Source: Branchiostoma floridae
Lineage: Eukaryota; Chordata; Leptocardii; Amphioxiformes; Branchiostomatidae
Length of the DNA stretch: 64,000 nucleotides
Direction of reading: 5' to 3'
Assembly (NCBI RefSeq): GCF_000003815.2
Contig: NW_023365738.1
Span: 124,001 to 188,000, forward strand
In this document: positions 20,752 to 32,189 of the stretch, in pieces
Position numbering within the stretch: the first letter of the stretch is position 1
How the letters are laid out: each line of letters starts with the position of its first letter
Notes under the pieces: model-generated
What the model was told of the DNA's origin: nothing
Database searches by the model: none
Seen by the model: the letters and a program-made list of their open reading frames with translations, nothing else
Program-made: the position numbers and the translations under genes

Positions 20752-22370
20752 TAAGTATTTACCTCAGTCAGTGTATAACTTATAAGGATCATGAATACAA
20801 AAACAATACAGTTTAGTTAAACAAAGTACAGCATGGTGATGTTTACAGAACAAAGTCTTACATGTAGGGTCCTCTGGTTTCCATGGTAAAGTCCTCTCCA
20901 TAGCGAGGATTTGTTTCAGATTCTTCCAAGTCTTCGTCTTCTTTCCAGCTGATATGCCACCCTTCCCAGAATGCTGAGGGGAAAAGGTGACACAAAGACA
21001 TTTAGCATATCAACAGCTAAAGTCAAAGGGACAATCAGGTCAGTGTTTTTTGTTTAAACTATCCTTTTCCAAGAATTATGTATCACCCAAAGTCTCCATT
21101 GAGTACAGCTAACTTATGCCTTGGTTCCACTCACAAAGTAGTAGGTTTTTTTCAGTATCTTGTACTGTAAGTGCAGAAACTATTAATGTTCGCACTTTTC
21201 ACTGTGGCCGCTTCACCATGGACTTAAAACCACCGTGAACATTTTCCCATGACAGTAAGAGACAACAGTGCATGGTGCTACTGCTAACTTAAAACCAGCG
21301 CGAAAAAGTCCATTTTCCCTCAACCGCTAAATTAATTCTCTGCAAACTTAAATGCATTTACAGTATTCTGTTCCAAGTACAGCTTGCTTGTGCCATGGCA
21401 TCAAGTTAAGCCTCCTTGGTTCCACTCACAAAGTAGTAGGTTTTTTCAGTGTCTTGTACTGTAAATGCAGAAACTTTTGCGGTGGTTTAATGTCCGCGGT
21501 TTTTGCAGTGGCCGCTTCACCGTGAACTTAAAACCACCGCGAACATATTGCCATGGTAGTAAGAGACTAGAGTGCATGGTGCTACCGTGAACTGAAAACC
21601 CCTGCGAAAAGTCCTTTTTCCTGCTACAGCGAAATTAATTATAAATCCCTGCAAAATTAAATGCATTTACAGTACATAGACTGTACCAATAAAACAAAAT
21701 GGCCTGTTGATCCAATCAGTGATAATAAAACTATTGATATATTCATGTTTAAACGTTAATGATAAATAATTGAAAAATACTTCGTGACTCACTACAAAAT
21801 TTTGGTCCTTGAAAACAAATTGCTTGACTGGTGTGGCTTCAGGTGCTGTTGTAGCTGCAGCTGGGTTTTGACTAACTGCAGCTGCCTCGGGTGCTTCAGG
21901 TGCTGTTGCAGCAGCTGCTGACGGCTGTGGGGTGAAAAAAAGATGGAACATATTACAGTAGTAGATACAAACTTATACAGTGTCAGGTGCATTTGGACAG
22001 GCAGCTGAAATTTTTTAGATAATTTCCAGTTAGCACAGATGCTTCAGGTGCTAATTGTTGCAATTAACTAGAGCTGAGTTATGATGATTAATGCTGTCTG
22101 ATGTGTCAGTCAAAGTAATTTACAAAGCTACTATAGTATAGAGTTTCGAATTTTGGACGGAAGATCAACTGGGGAGGGGGGCAGTGTCTAAGCCTCAAAA
22201 GACTCAGAACAAGTGACCCCTTTATAAAATCGTACGTAAATCTGACGGCTATAAGTTAAGGACTTTACCGTGCCCGGACGCCGTCTCTTCCCCCCAGCTG
22301 TAGCGGCGGCAGGGCTGTTAGGACGTTTGTTCGGGCGGCGGGACCGGGAATTTCCTCCTGGAGATGCCAT
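19959..22370 (-). CDS. INO80C: INO80 complex subunit C (IES6), complete
   Basis: Subunit of the INO80 chromatin-remodelling complex. Five exons (22269-22370, 21793-21924, 20862-20973, 20502-20569 and 19959-20090) join in frame with consensus borders to 181 residues, close to the ~190 of the human protein. Order: basic Ala/Pro-rich N-terminus; FKDQNFVHSGKGG; KTWKNLKQILAMERTLPWKPEDP; then the YL1 C-terminal domain, PPSFKPAKKYSDLSGLP...YTDP...RYANTDEFSRIR and LPSDIVTGYLALR near the end. These blocks are diagnostic for INO80C. Two MITEs sit in intron 2. The gene is divergent from DUSP19, with about 1.25 kb between start codons. Its first exon and upstream region are duplicated at 0.8-2.7 kb. Confidence 0.95.
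20715..20750. repeat. (AAT)n microsatellite
   Basis: About 11-12 copies of AAT/ATA in INO80C intron 3. Confidence 0.95.
21163..21365. mobile_element. TACTGTAAATGC-family MITE, copy A in INO80C intron 2
   Basis: Begins TACTGTAAGTGCAG and ends GCATTTACAGTA. Together with about 45 bp of flank (TTGGTTCCACTCACAAAGTA...) it is repeated directly about 294 bp downstream, so this is a tandem duplication of element plus flank and not two separate insertions. Confidence 0.8.
21457..21674. mobile_element. TACTGTAAATGC-family MITE, copy B in INO80C intron 2
   Basis: Begins TACTGTAAATGCAG and ends TGCATTTACAGTA. It shares its left flank with copy A (see that entry). Confidence 0.8.
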
Positions 22371-23617
22371 GATGGTTTACCTAACCCCTGACCTCGAAAG
22401 ATCAAACCACTCTAAACCTAGGGGTGAAATAAACTCTTCTATTTGCAGTTTCTAAAGACAGTTAAAGTTAACGTTAGATCAAAAAAAGTTTGTATCACAT
22501 TACCTAAAATTCTGTTTTCAAAGATTGAAATATTGACTTACTTGTTAACATTAACGTTTCCGATTTTCAATGCCCCTCAGCGGACATTGCAAAGCTCGTT
22601 GACCTTTGACCGATATTGCTGGTATGCGATTGCGAAGTAGGAGACACCAGAGAGGGATCGGAATGAATGATGTCTCATTGACAGATACAGTGTATATGTA
22701 ACTTTTCAGTTAAACTTCCTTGTCTACAACAGTAATATGAATATCATGTTATGCTTTGCTAAGGTGGTCAGGGTCCTGCGTAGCTGGTACGGTAAGTAAC
22801 TTACTTTGGCCTCGGCCATGCAGCAACTGCACTTCTTCGTAGCCATTCTCTTAGCCCAGGACTGGACGCTATTCTCAAATAGCGTCCATGTTCCACCCGT
22901 TCAACTCTCTGTGCTCTGATACTGCTACATCATTGCAATGCATGCATCTAACGCTAGTTCACCTTTATCCACAGGGTAACCAATGTCCGTTGTCTGAAGC
23001 AAGTCGAACACGGACTGGAAATATTTTTTTATTTTATTTTTAGTTTTAAAACGGAGAAAGCTTCCCCAATGTTGGAAAAATATTGGTTTGATAATGACAA
23101 CGGATATAGGTTACCCAGCAGGTAAAGGTGAATTTGCGATACATGTTCATAAAATTTATGTATGTGGGTGGTTTTTCTGTCAAGACGACCTCGACAAGCT
23201 TATAACATTTGTCTTTACAACTATTATGAAAACCCCCTCCATCTTTGTTAAATATGGTTTATCTCATTACGAAAAAATGCACATAAAGGCTAAAAATTAG
23301 TTACGTATACTTTATTGTAATGAAAATATTTCCATAATCAAAATATCATCACTCAAGAAGTCTTATACATTTACAAGGCTTGAATGATATATTTTAGATA
23401 TTTAATCAGGTATTTAGTTTTTCTCTTTTTAGAATTTCAACTTCAAAATGACATGTTACTTTTTCATTCAACATTGTATTGTATATAAACACATATTTTC
23501 CTTTCGACTTCCAATTAATTCGTTGCTGCCATGGTCATTATCCAAAATATTACTGATAAATATCTCTCCTCTCCTTTTAGATAAAATCTTAGACTGTCAC
23601 TGTTGTAACTTTTGGCA
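22371..23617. promoter_or_regulatory. Divergent promoter region of INO80C and DUSP19
   Basis: It lies between the two start codons. The INO80C-proximal ~490 bp (to ~22860) is conserved in the duplicate copy at 1-2.7 kb, which marks it as a likely promoter. A MITE occupies 22956-23133. Signal-level elements (TATA, Inr) were not assigned. Confidence 0.5.
22956..23133. mobile_element. MITE with GTTCACCTTTATCC ends
   Basis: Left end AGTTCACCTTTATCCACAGG and right end CGGATATAGGTTACCCAGCA ... AAAGGTGAAT form imperfect inverted repeats of about 35 bp. A second member is in DUSP19 intron 1 (23862-24077) and half of one is at 31343-31382. Confidence 0.75.
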
Positions 23618-24588
23618 ATGAGTCTTCTGGACCAACTCACCAAGTTCTCCAAAAGCTCGCTGCGCCGCACGGAAACTCACGTGAGAACTGTGGACGGGCG
23701 AGAGTTCGTCGAGTCACGTGACGAAAAGGGACGCTCAAACTTGACCCCTGTAGGTGCTAAGGACTATGGGTGGATCGGTGACGTCAAACCTGACCTACAA
23801 GTCGCAAAAATTCGTCCAGGTCTATTTTTGGGTAACAACTTTTTTACAGTGTTTTAACGCTGGTTCACTAGTACTTTTATCCGCAGGGTAACCTATATCC
23901 GGCGTTTTTAAAAAGCAGGGTATTTATGGATATCAAGTAGATGGATAGCGGTTTCAAATTGCAATAGAAATTGTATTTTCAACATATACGGCACTTTGAA
24001 ACCACCGTCCTGCGACTAGATGTGCCATGTTTTTGAAAACAACAGATATAGGTTACCCCACGGATAAAGGTGAACTGGCATTATTTTTGTTTCTTCTTAG
24101 AATTTTTGATCGTATTAAAAATTGCTGAAAGTATTTCTGACGAAGAATTTACTGCAATGTGTTCTATTGACTTGACGTACGTTGTTTGTTTGTTTGCAGG
24201 ATCGCAAGACGTAACTGTGCGTCCAGAGTTGTTCCGATCTAACAACATAACTCACGTTCTTAACGTCGCCGCTGGCGTTGAAACCGAAACATTTCCCGAC
24301 GCCTTCACGTACAAACATGTTCCCATCCTGGACCTTCCCGACACCAACATCACCGCGTTCTTCCCCGAGTGCTTCGCATTTATCAGTGCAGGAGTGACCT
24401 CTGGCGGTGTTTTTGTGCACTGCAATGCTGGCGTGTCCCGTGCGGTTTCTATCGTTGTTGGTTACCTAATGACGACAGAGGGGTTAAGTTTTGAAGATGC
24501 TTACAGACAAGTTAAAGAGATTAGGTCCAGTGCAAGACCTAATGATGGTTTTATGAAACAGTTAAAAGAATACAAGCCATCGGAGTAA
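23618..24588 (+). CDS. DUSP19: Dual specificity phosphatase 19, complete
   Basis: Atypical dual-specificity phosphatase linked to the JNK pathway in vertebrates. Two exons, 23618-23831 and 24200-24588, join (TTG-G / GA-TCG) to 200 residues; the human protein is ~217. The N-terminus MSLLDQLTKFSKSSLRRTET...VESRDEKG...DLQVAKIRPGLFLG is the DUSP19-specific lead-in. The phosphatase domain follows with HVLNVAAGVE, the general-acid Asp in ILDLPDTN (about residue 116), and the catalytic loop HCNAGVSR with Cys146. All catalytic residues are intact. AATAAA begins at 24590, two bases past the stop codon, and may serve as the poly(A) signal. The single intron is mostly filled by a MITE. Confidence 0.95.
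23862..24077. mobile_element. MITE with GTTCACC ends in DUSP19 intron 1
   Basis: Left GGTTCACTAGTACTTTTATCC then CGCAGGGTAACCTATATCCG; right GATATAGGTTACCCCACGGATAAAGGTGAAC. Same family as 22956-23133. The left end has a few extra bases. Confidence 0.75.
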
Positions 24589-24599
24589 CAATAAACAAT

Positions 24600-24875
24600 C
24601 ATTACAAACTTTTAGAAAAAAAAATTTCTTGAAAGACTAACTGAAATATTTATTTAAACTAATGCATCATGTCTTTTAGCTACATGTTTGTTTCAAATGT
24701 TTCAAAGAAATAGTTATAGACACGTACAGCAATTTAGACTACAAAAAAGTGCCTATAGATTAAGTACAATGGGAAACAAGCAGTTGCCGTTTGTTTACAT
24801 AGTAAACATGGGCGTGGGCCTAGCGCATGTGTGAACATTACACGTAATAAGTATATCCTCGTAATAAGTAAGTTA
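24600..24875. other. DUSP19 3' flank
   Basis: A+T-rich, no further feature seen. Confidence 0.4.
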
Positions 24876-24879
24876 TTAA

Positions 24880-25820
24880 CCCTCATCCGACCGTTACATT
24901 TTTACGACGAATCTGACCGTATGGGGTCATTTTTGACCCCATTTTGTTTTGCTCATAGACATATTTCTGCTGGCTTATTTTGTCACTTCTATGTATTTAC
25001 TGTTTCACCAATCTATGAAAAATATTTTAACAAGTTTTGGTGTCAGTAGTTATTACTCATTATCATAATTTATGCAGAAAATGAGGAGAAACCACATTTG
25101 CTCTGAAAATCTACCATACTCAACCTACTTAAACAATGTTTTGAATTATAGATTTCTAAACAAAGGTTTTGATGCTGCAATAATACTTATAGCATAATAA
25201 TGCTATTTAACAAGAAAAAATACAATATTTGTGAAAAGTAACGAATTTATTACTTAATTATGCACCATATTCCGCCATCGAAACACACACATACAATAAC
25301 TCTTGTCTATTTTCCCGCAGAGATCTTTCTTATAGGTTCCTTCTGCACATTCTGTCCATATATTGTTTCTTAATTAATTAGAAACATTTTCATTTTCATT
25401 AGCAAAGGTAATTAGTGCGTATTATCATAATTTATGTAGAATGTCGAAAAACTGTGCTTTATACTAAAATATTAAATTTCTTTCAAAATATTCGGTGTTT
25501 AATCATCTAAGCAACTATAACGTATTGCTGTAATAGCAATGATGAGGAATGCCTGTTATTCCATTGACATGTCTTGATATCTATGTAATTAATTATTCAT
25601 AATTGGCTGGGGTCATTTTTGACCCCACCGAACCAGACACAAACTTTCAAGTATAGCTTATACAATAATGGACAAAACTCGGTGAAAAATTGGTAGATGT
25701 TGTAAGACATGTATACAAACAAATTCATGGAAGGACATTTTTCTCCGATGAAAAATGTTGCTATGACAGATAAAAATATAGGCCTGGGGTCAAAAATGAC
25801 CCCATACGGTCGGATGAGGG
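24880..25820. mobile_element. Non-autonomous piggyBac-like element, 941 bp, TTAA target
   Basis: TTAA lies at both borders (24876-24879 and 25821-25824). The terminal repeat CCCTCATCCGACCG is perfect at both ends and is followed on each side by CCGTATGGGGTCATTTTTGACCCC-type sequence; the left side has 26 extra bases first. The TTAA duplication and CCC start fit the piggyBac superfamily. No transposase ORF is present. A third internal GGGGTCATTTTTGACCCC occurs near 25610. Confidence 0.85.
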
Positions 25821-25824
25821 TTAA

Positions 25825-26487
25825 CGTGGAGGGCTATATCTATGCCGTGGCTACTATCAACACGTTTGAAACATTTTGATGGTTATAGATTATTACAATA
25901 AAAGGAAAGTACGTCTATGTATCGCCTCCAAGTGTATACGTAGTAGAATCTGAATCTATTTACTTATTTTTTTTTTAAAAAAAAACATTTATCCCTTCCA
26001 GATGTGTATTTGTCATTGTGTAGCAAGTTGAGTTGTGTTGATAATAATACACATTTAGATACACGCAACAGTCTAGATTCTCTATTTCAATTTTATCAAA
26101 CATCAACGTAGAAAAGAGCTTAGTGATAAATACCATGATACTTTATTTCCTGTTACTCCTCAATTTTGCCACCCCCTCTCTTGAAGCTAGTAAAACGTGG
26201 AAAGACTACATACTGTAAGTATTTATAATTTCGCGGTGGTTTTATTTTTGCGATTACCTCTCTTCCATAAATTTACAGTGTGTAAATCTTTAACATCGTC
26301 AAAAACCTGTCTTCTCATACCACAGGGAAATAAGACTACCGGGAAAGTAAGTGAATGTACAGTAGTTCTTGATTAAATACCAGTAACTTTATCTCGATGA
26401 ATACGATAAAACTAGACACTATTCGCAAGGGATTGTGGGTAAAAGAACCCCACTATTCGCTTATTTAGTCCCCCATAAATCGACAAT
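25825..26487. other. Upstream region of the first TMED6-like gene
   Basis: A+T-rich. A short TACTGTAAGT...TTTACAGTG element (26212-26281) belongs to the TACTGTAAATGC family. Nothing else was recognised. Confidence 0.45.
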
Positions 26488-29400
26488 ATGGCAGGAACTT
26501 TGTCAGTTTTATTACTTCTCCTCTTGTTGGGCTGTAAGGAGGGTTTAACGGACTCGGAGACTAGGGATGACGAGTGGGACCCCGACACCATGCCGGGTAC
26601 AAACTTCGACTTCACCGTACACATTGCTCCGCGGTCCCAGGAATGCTTCTACCAGTACGCACGTGTAGGAGCGAGAATGAACATACAGTACCACGTAAGT
26701 ACATGTATAAGGGCGCAGTCACATAGGTCGTGCGGTCGTCGTACGATTTTGATGCCATGGGGTTTTCAAGTAGGTTGTGACAGAACCAACCACCGACAAG
26801 AATCCAAAACAGCCTTTTGTGTAGAAAGACACATTCATAGCTGTCCCCAAAAATGCCCGAAGTTAGTACGACGATCGCACGACCTATGATAAAACTCCGG
26901 TTAGATTTATCGTGCGATTATCGTACGATCGTAGTACGATTGCAAACGGAGTCAGGGGGCATTATTGGGATGGTCGTCAATGTGCATTATATTTTTGAAA
27001 TTCATTTGAAAAAAAATGAAGAAAAAACAATATTCATGTAGATTGCACTGGATCCAAGCCTTAATACAGACGTTGAATCGCAGAAGAAAATTATTACGTA
27101 GCTATCTTTGTATGAGGAATGGACATCTCCAGTATATGAATATACTATTTGCTTATTATTTTATCATATTTTTTTTAAATACATTTTTGTTCAGTTCGTA
27201 GAAAACATATGGCACACGTACTTCTAGAATTAGTATACGCAGCTCGGCAGCTGTGTTTATCAATGACTGAAGCATGTATGTGTACAGTTACGCCACAGAA
27301 AGTAAATTTTATGGATGACATCAGGGCGCGCATTAATATTCACCTGATTTCAGAAAAAAAATATTTTTTTCTTCTGCGGGGATGGTCAACATGGCGATAA
27401 AGTACCAAAATGAGCAAATATGTTGTGTTGTAGTCTAATAATTGTACTTGTAGAAGTGACACTTGGGCTGTAGTTGTAGAAATGAAACTTATTGGACAGT
27501 TCTAAAAGTGACACCAATATGGAAGCCATGAGTGTGGTTACCAACTTTGTTGGTGATGCCAGTCTACCACAGTAGTTTCACTTTTACCACACTAGCACAT
27601 GTATGTCTTGAATACAGGAATGGATGCCTTGTTGGTTCTGATATCATGTTTTGTCCCTTTACTTCTTGTTACAATATTCATCACAACTTTATGGTGCCTA
27701 TTTTTGAAAATGTAGCCATCTTGTTTTTTTTTTTACCCATTTTGTTTGTTTTTTTTCACCCATTTTTTTTGTTTTTTTTTCACCCATTTTGTTTGTTTTT
27801 TTCACCCATTTTGTTTGTTTTTTTCACCCATTTTGTTTGTTTTTTCCCCCTATCGCACTATTTTTGCAGTCTGCAGAGGATGTCATCCATCAAATTTACT
27901 TGCTGTGCCTTTAAATAGATATCTGATAATTGGTCAAACAATAACCTAACCATGTAGATGAAGTAGGGCCCTCTGAACATACAATCATGAAAGGCTATAA
28001 TTGTAGGTTAACAAAGGCTCAAAGAAACCATAGCACTATCCCTTGTGCTATTGGTAAAGTTAAAGTCTCACTTCGACACAAGACTTACAACAGTGTACAT
28101 GCATGTACATAAAAGTTTACAAGAGCATGTACTTGTATGTTAAACATTTACGGTTGTTTTCGACAATTCCTTTTGTCTAAACAGTGACCGCGTGTGGTAT
28201 AGCCTTCCTGGCTTCTTTGACAAATCGCTGACGTCACGTGTCTGTAAGGCCACGTGACGCGTATGATTGGTCACGTGTTATATCATGAGAAGGACCCTGC
28301 TCTTTTAACCGTCACTCTTAGTTCCTGTGGACGCCCCCCCCCCCCCGCCCAAACCAGCTGTCAGCCAATCAGAGAATAGGCTTTCCGTTTTCAAAAGCTG
28401 TCTCCCATGTATAAGGGTAACCTCATTAATATTTATAAGCAGGGCGGTCAGGAACTAAGCGTGACGGTTGAAAGAGCAGGGCACATCCAGACAGGCGGTT
28501 TGGCTGTTGGATGTACCCTGCGTAGGAGGATGGACAGCAGTAACAGAGTCGAAAATAGATGCGCTACCTTTGTCTGAGTTTTTGTTATGAATTATGTAAC
28601 CCATTTGCCTTTTTTTAACCAGGTCATGAACACTGGTATTGGAATGGCCACTAGTAAGGAGAGAACCGTCACGCTGCGCGTGAGCAGACCAACGGGCAAG
28701 CCGTTGAAGAGAACTTTTTTGAAGGAGGAAGCGGAAGATGAATACGTCATCGATAAGGCCGGTGAGTCTTGCAATTGTACCGGAGTCTTTAGCCATTCTA
28801 CTGCGCAGAGACATCCAACGGCGCCAGCAAACCGCCTCTTGTCTGTACTCTGCTATTTCAACCGCCACCATCAGTTCCTGTGGGCGTCGCCACAAACCAG
28901 CTGTCAGCCAATCAGAGAATGTGCCTTTCAGTTTTCAAAAGGGATCTCGCATATATAGACTAAGCTCATTAATATTTATAAGCAGGGTGGTCAGGAACTG
29001 ATGGTGACGGTTGAGACAGCAGAGTACTGACAAGATTCGGTTTGCTGGCGCCGTTGGATGTCTCTGCGTAGGAGAATGTACAAGTATNNNNNNNNNNNNN
29101 NNNNNNNNNNNNNNNNNNNNNNNNNNNNNNNNNNNNNNNNNNNNNNNNNNNNNNNNNNNNNNNNNNNNNNNNNNNNNNNNNNNNNNNNNNNNNNNNNNNN
29201 NNNNNNNNNNNNNNNNNNNNNNNNNNNNNNNNNNNNNNNNNNNNNNNNNNNNNNNNNNNNNNNNNNNNNNNNNNNNNNNNNNNNNNNNNNNNNNNNNNNN
29301 NNNNNNNNNNNNNNNNNNNNNNNNNNNNNNNNNGTTGCACCACACGTAAGTGTAAAAGATCAAGAAGCTTCTTTAAAGCTTACGATTGGACTTTTCACCA

Positions 29401-31240
29401 GGCAAGAAGACCTGAAAACCAACTTGAAGCCTATTAACACATATAATACTCGAAACGTTGATTTTGAAACTGCAGTTCTCCTGCCTTCCACTAGGTGCGT
29501 ACGAGATCTGTTTGTCTAACGCTCACAGCATGTACGTCAGTAAGATGGTGTACCTGTTCGTCAGTGTGTCCTACAAGGAGGACTGGGATCAGTACAACGA
29601 GGTTCTTGTCCAAAAATTTGAGGCTATGCAGTCTATGGGTAACCTGACTGTAAGTATTACATTCAGTTCATTTCCAAAAATATAAACATTTTAATGAAAT
29701 GCTGCCTCTGAAGTATATACGTTTGCACACATGCATTTCCAATTACAATCACCCTCTGATAAAAGGCCCGACACACTAAGTAACAATCCTGGCAAAGCGG
29801 CCTGCGATCCGCCCTTCTCACTGCGGTAGCCCTGGCTAGCCGTAACAAGCCAATCACGGCACAGCATACGGCTAAGATGCCCTGTCATTGGCTGCTAACT
29901 TTTCCTTCAAAAACAACAGAGGGGAAGCGTATCCGATTGGCTGACTGCTGGCAAGGGCTAATGCATCAAGAAAAACGGATCGAAGGTCGGTACTAATCTC
30001 CAAGCAGATCCTACGATGGCATAAGATAGTACTAAACCAATGGCAGCAACCAAGAGGTTTACATTTGTCATGTAGGTAGCAAAGCACACTCCTAGGCCGG
30101 CTTAACTCCTATGGTAGTTTTTGTCAAGTTTTGATACTATCTTGTGCTACGTATACCGTAAGGATCTGCTTGGAGATTACGTCAGTACGACAGTGTCGTT
30201 CTTTGATATAAACAAGTGGTTTGAGATGATGGTTGAAATATAACTTTGATCAGTCAATTGTCAACCAATACTTATACCCTTACGGACTTATGATATTTTT
30301 TCTGTATCAAAGTTTTTTGTTATAACTTCACAGCAAACGATGTCCATGGTTCGCAACCGAGTCAACTACATGCTGAGCTTCCAAAACTACAACCGCTGGC
30401 ATTTTGCTAAAGACTTCCGAATGGCAAAGATCAACAACTTCTACGTGCAGTTCTGGTCCATTCTGCAGTGTGTCGTTATTATCGGATGCGCCTTCTTCCA
30501 GGTAAGTACACTAATCTCATGTCAATGATTTCCGCATTGGAACATTTCACATTTTTTGGGGCCTTTTTACGGTAAAATAACACATACTATCCACAGAGAA
30601 ATGCACTTTGCCTCGGAAGTCAAGAATTTCCCTTACGGGTAGAGTTTTTTTGTTTTGTTTGAACCTTTATTTATTCCTAAAAGCTCAAATCGAACCTGCA
30701 AGTCGCTTTTTATTGAGGTCATGAGGGAAGAGGCAAGGGTCAGACAAAGTATATAACAGAGCAACAATTTCGTTCGATCAATTTTCATTAATCTTCTATT
30801 ACATAACTCATTGTCCATAGCTATCTAACTGGATTGCGGCACGTTTGCGGCGTCGCTACGTCCTAAATTAGATATGTGTTACCCTTGACTTTATCATGGG
30901 AATATTATGCGATCTGTACAATTAAGTATGACTAAAATCACAACAAAATATACAAAGCGAAAAATTTTTTTCGGTGAAATTCGCATGTTGACTGCAAACG
31001 TACCGCAGTTTCAATACTCTTACTTTACTTCTCTATCTCTCATTTTCGATAGTTTATTGCCAATATTACTCAAACACATTTTTCTGCTTTAAAAATTGAT
31101 GTTAAAGATATGACATGGTGTTGAAATCTGTACGAAATGTTGGGCAATTCGAAAATTTAGAACCGTCTTTTCAGGTGTACTTCGTGAAGAAGCTGTTCAT
31201 CGTCAAGACCCTAACGCCGACCAACAAGCCGAGATGCTGA
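26488..31240 (+). CDS. TMED6: TMED6-like p24 family cargo receptor, copy 1
   Basis: p24 proteins cycle between ER and Golgi and help load cargo into COPI/COPII vesicles. Five exons (26488-26694, 28623-28761, 29495-29649, 30334-30501 and 31175-31240) join in frame to 244 residues; human TMED6 is ~240. Order: signal peptide MAGTLSVLLLLLLLG; DEWDPDTMPGTNFDF; GOLD domain with the paired cysteines ECFYQYA and YEICLSNAHS; coiled-coil stalk; transmembrane segment near WSILQCVVIIGCAFFQVYFV; short cytosolic tail KKLF...TNKPRC. The ending PRC is shared with vertebrate TMED6 and with the second copy, whose exon phases are the same. Intron 2 contains an assembly gap (29088-29333); the coding exons are unaffected. 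Confidence 0.93.
26719..26888. mobile_element. Small inverted-repeat element in TMED6 copy 1, intron 1
   Basis: TCACATAGGTCGTGCGGTCG at the left and CGATCGCACGACCTATGA at the right form a terminal inverted repeat of about 24 bp. More CGTACGATC palindromic words follow to ~26945. The 133-codon frame starting in exon 1 reads into this intron and is not the real continuation. Confidence 0.6.
27100..27720. other. TMED6 copy 1, intron 1 interior
   Basis: A+T-rich intronic sequence without a recognised exon or element. Confidence 0.4.
27724..27846 (+). repeat. Minisatellite, ~22-bp unit TTTTTTTCACCCATTTTGTT
   Basis: Six tandem, slightly variable copies. The variation is mostly in T-run length. 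It creates a Phe-rich open frame that is not a gene. Confidence 0.9.
28295..28481. mobile_element. Inverted-repeat MITE upstream of TMED6 copy 1 exon 2
   Basis: Left end CCCTGCTCTTTTAACCGTCA and right end its near-complement (GTGACGGTTGAAAGAGCAGG). The interior (CCAGCTGTCAGCCAATCAGAGAAT, CTCATTAATATTTATAAGCAGGG) is shared with 28793-29080. CCAAT-like and TATA-like words inside belong to the repeat. Confidence 0.75.
28793..29080. mobile_element. Second MITE of the same family with ~88-bp terminal inverted repeats
   Basis: CATTCTACTGCGCAGAGACA...ATCAGTTCCTG at the left pairs with CAGGAACTGATGG...GTCTCTGCGTAGGAGAATG at the right, over nearly 90 bp. It begins about 30 bp past exon 2 of TMED6 copy 1 and ends next to the assembly gap, which it may have caused. 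Confidence 0.8.
29088..29333. other. Assembly gap (246 N)
   Basis: Run of N inside TMED6 copy 1, intron 2, next to a long inverted repeat. Confidence 1.
29767..30185. mobile_element. Probable inverted-repeat element in TMED6 copy 1, intron 3
   Basis: AATCTCCAAGCAGATCCTACG (29994) and CGTAAGGATCTGCTTGGAGATTA (30158) are an inverted pair, each next to a GATACTATCTT/AAGATAGTACT word. CCAATCA/GGCTGAC words are frequent. The outer limits are uncertain. Confidence 0.5.
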
Positions 31241-31770
31241 CGACAAGGGTTTGGACTTTAAGTGTTAGAAACATAACTTAAATAACTAATAAGCTTAGGG
31301 CATCTAAAATACGAAGATGTTGACGATAGTTGCAGTTTGATATAACGTCGGATGTAGGTTGCCCGCGGATAAAGGTGAAATAGTGTTATTATATAATACA
31401 TACATGTTATCAAGCGCGCCGCTGAAAGTTTCCTAATTTAGAAACCCGTCTTTTTCGTCCCATGCGTGCACGACGTGCGTTATTCTTTCCGAGTCTCCAT
31501 ATTGTTACCGCCTACAAATACACTTCTTGAGCCGCCCCTATAAAGAGTAAATATTTACATACGCGTGTATGTATTGCACGCCATTATATTGGTTTTGCTG
31601 TTAACTTAACATATCAACGCTTATCAGCTGTTCAGTTCTCACGGTGTTTGAATAAACTTACTTCTCAAATAACTACAGTGTGCATAATGTTTTCTTTCCA
31701 CATAATGCAAATTTTAAAATATTTTCTGTAATCATAATATGTGTCATGATCGTGCTTAGGACGGAGAACA
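31241..31770. other. 3' flank of TMED6 copy 1
   Basis: Contains a half-copy of the GTTCACC-family MITE at 31343-31382 (GGATGTAGGTTGCCCGCGGA then TAAAGGTGAA). Nothing else was seen. Confidence 0.45.
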
Positions 31771-31806
31771 GTGTGTGTGTGTGTGTTTGTGTGTTTGTGT
31801 GTGTTT

Positions 31807-31853
<47 letters not shown>

Positions 31854-31890
31854 TGTTTGTGTCTGTTGTGTCTGTGTGTGTCTGTGTGTG
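31771..31890 (+). repeat. (GT)n microsatellite
   Basis: About 120 bp of GT with scattered GTTTGT and GTCTGT interruptions. All long open frames here, on both strands, come from it. Confidence 0.97.
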
Positions 31891-32189
31891 CGGGCGTGTG
31901 CGTGTTGCTCCGACCACGTGCTCGGATATATTTGGTCAGGATGTACTGTAATGATATTTGTATAAATGTTCAAAACACAATTGTCGATTTTGGACCCCCT
32001 GGTGTATAAGGTTGGTACAGCATCAGAAATTCCGTTTTTGTATCGTTTGTCCCAGCTACTAGATATGTGGTCTTGATTTTTTGTGGTTATTGTGCAAAAA
32101 GTGACGTAGTTTGGGGCCCCGTAGCATCTTCTTGTAGTTGTGCATAAGGGCATCTAACGCTCAAAACATCTCTAGTGACGTAATTATAA

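Noticed and set aside
26695-26889. Continuation of the TMED6 copy 1 exon 1 frame
   Set aside because: Follows a GTAAGT donor and enters a MITE; the p24 sequence resumes at 28623.
27532-27949. Phe-rich hydrophobic frames resembling a membrane protein
   Set aside because: Product of the T-rich minisatellite at 27724-27846 inside an intron.
31665-32153. Long frames coding His/Thr or Cys/Val repeats
   Set aside because: Translation of the (GT)n microsatellite.
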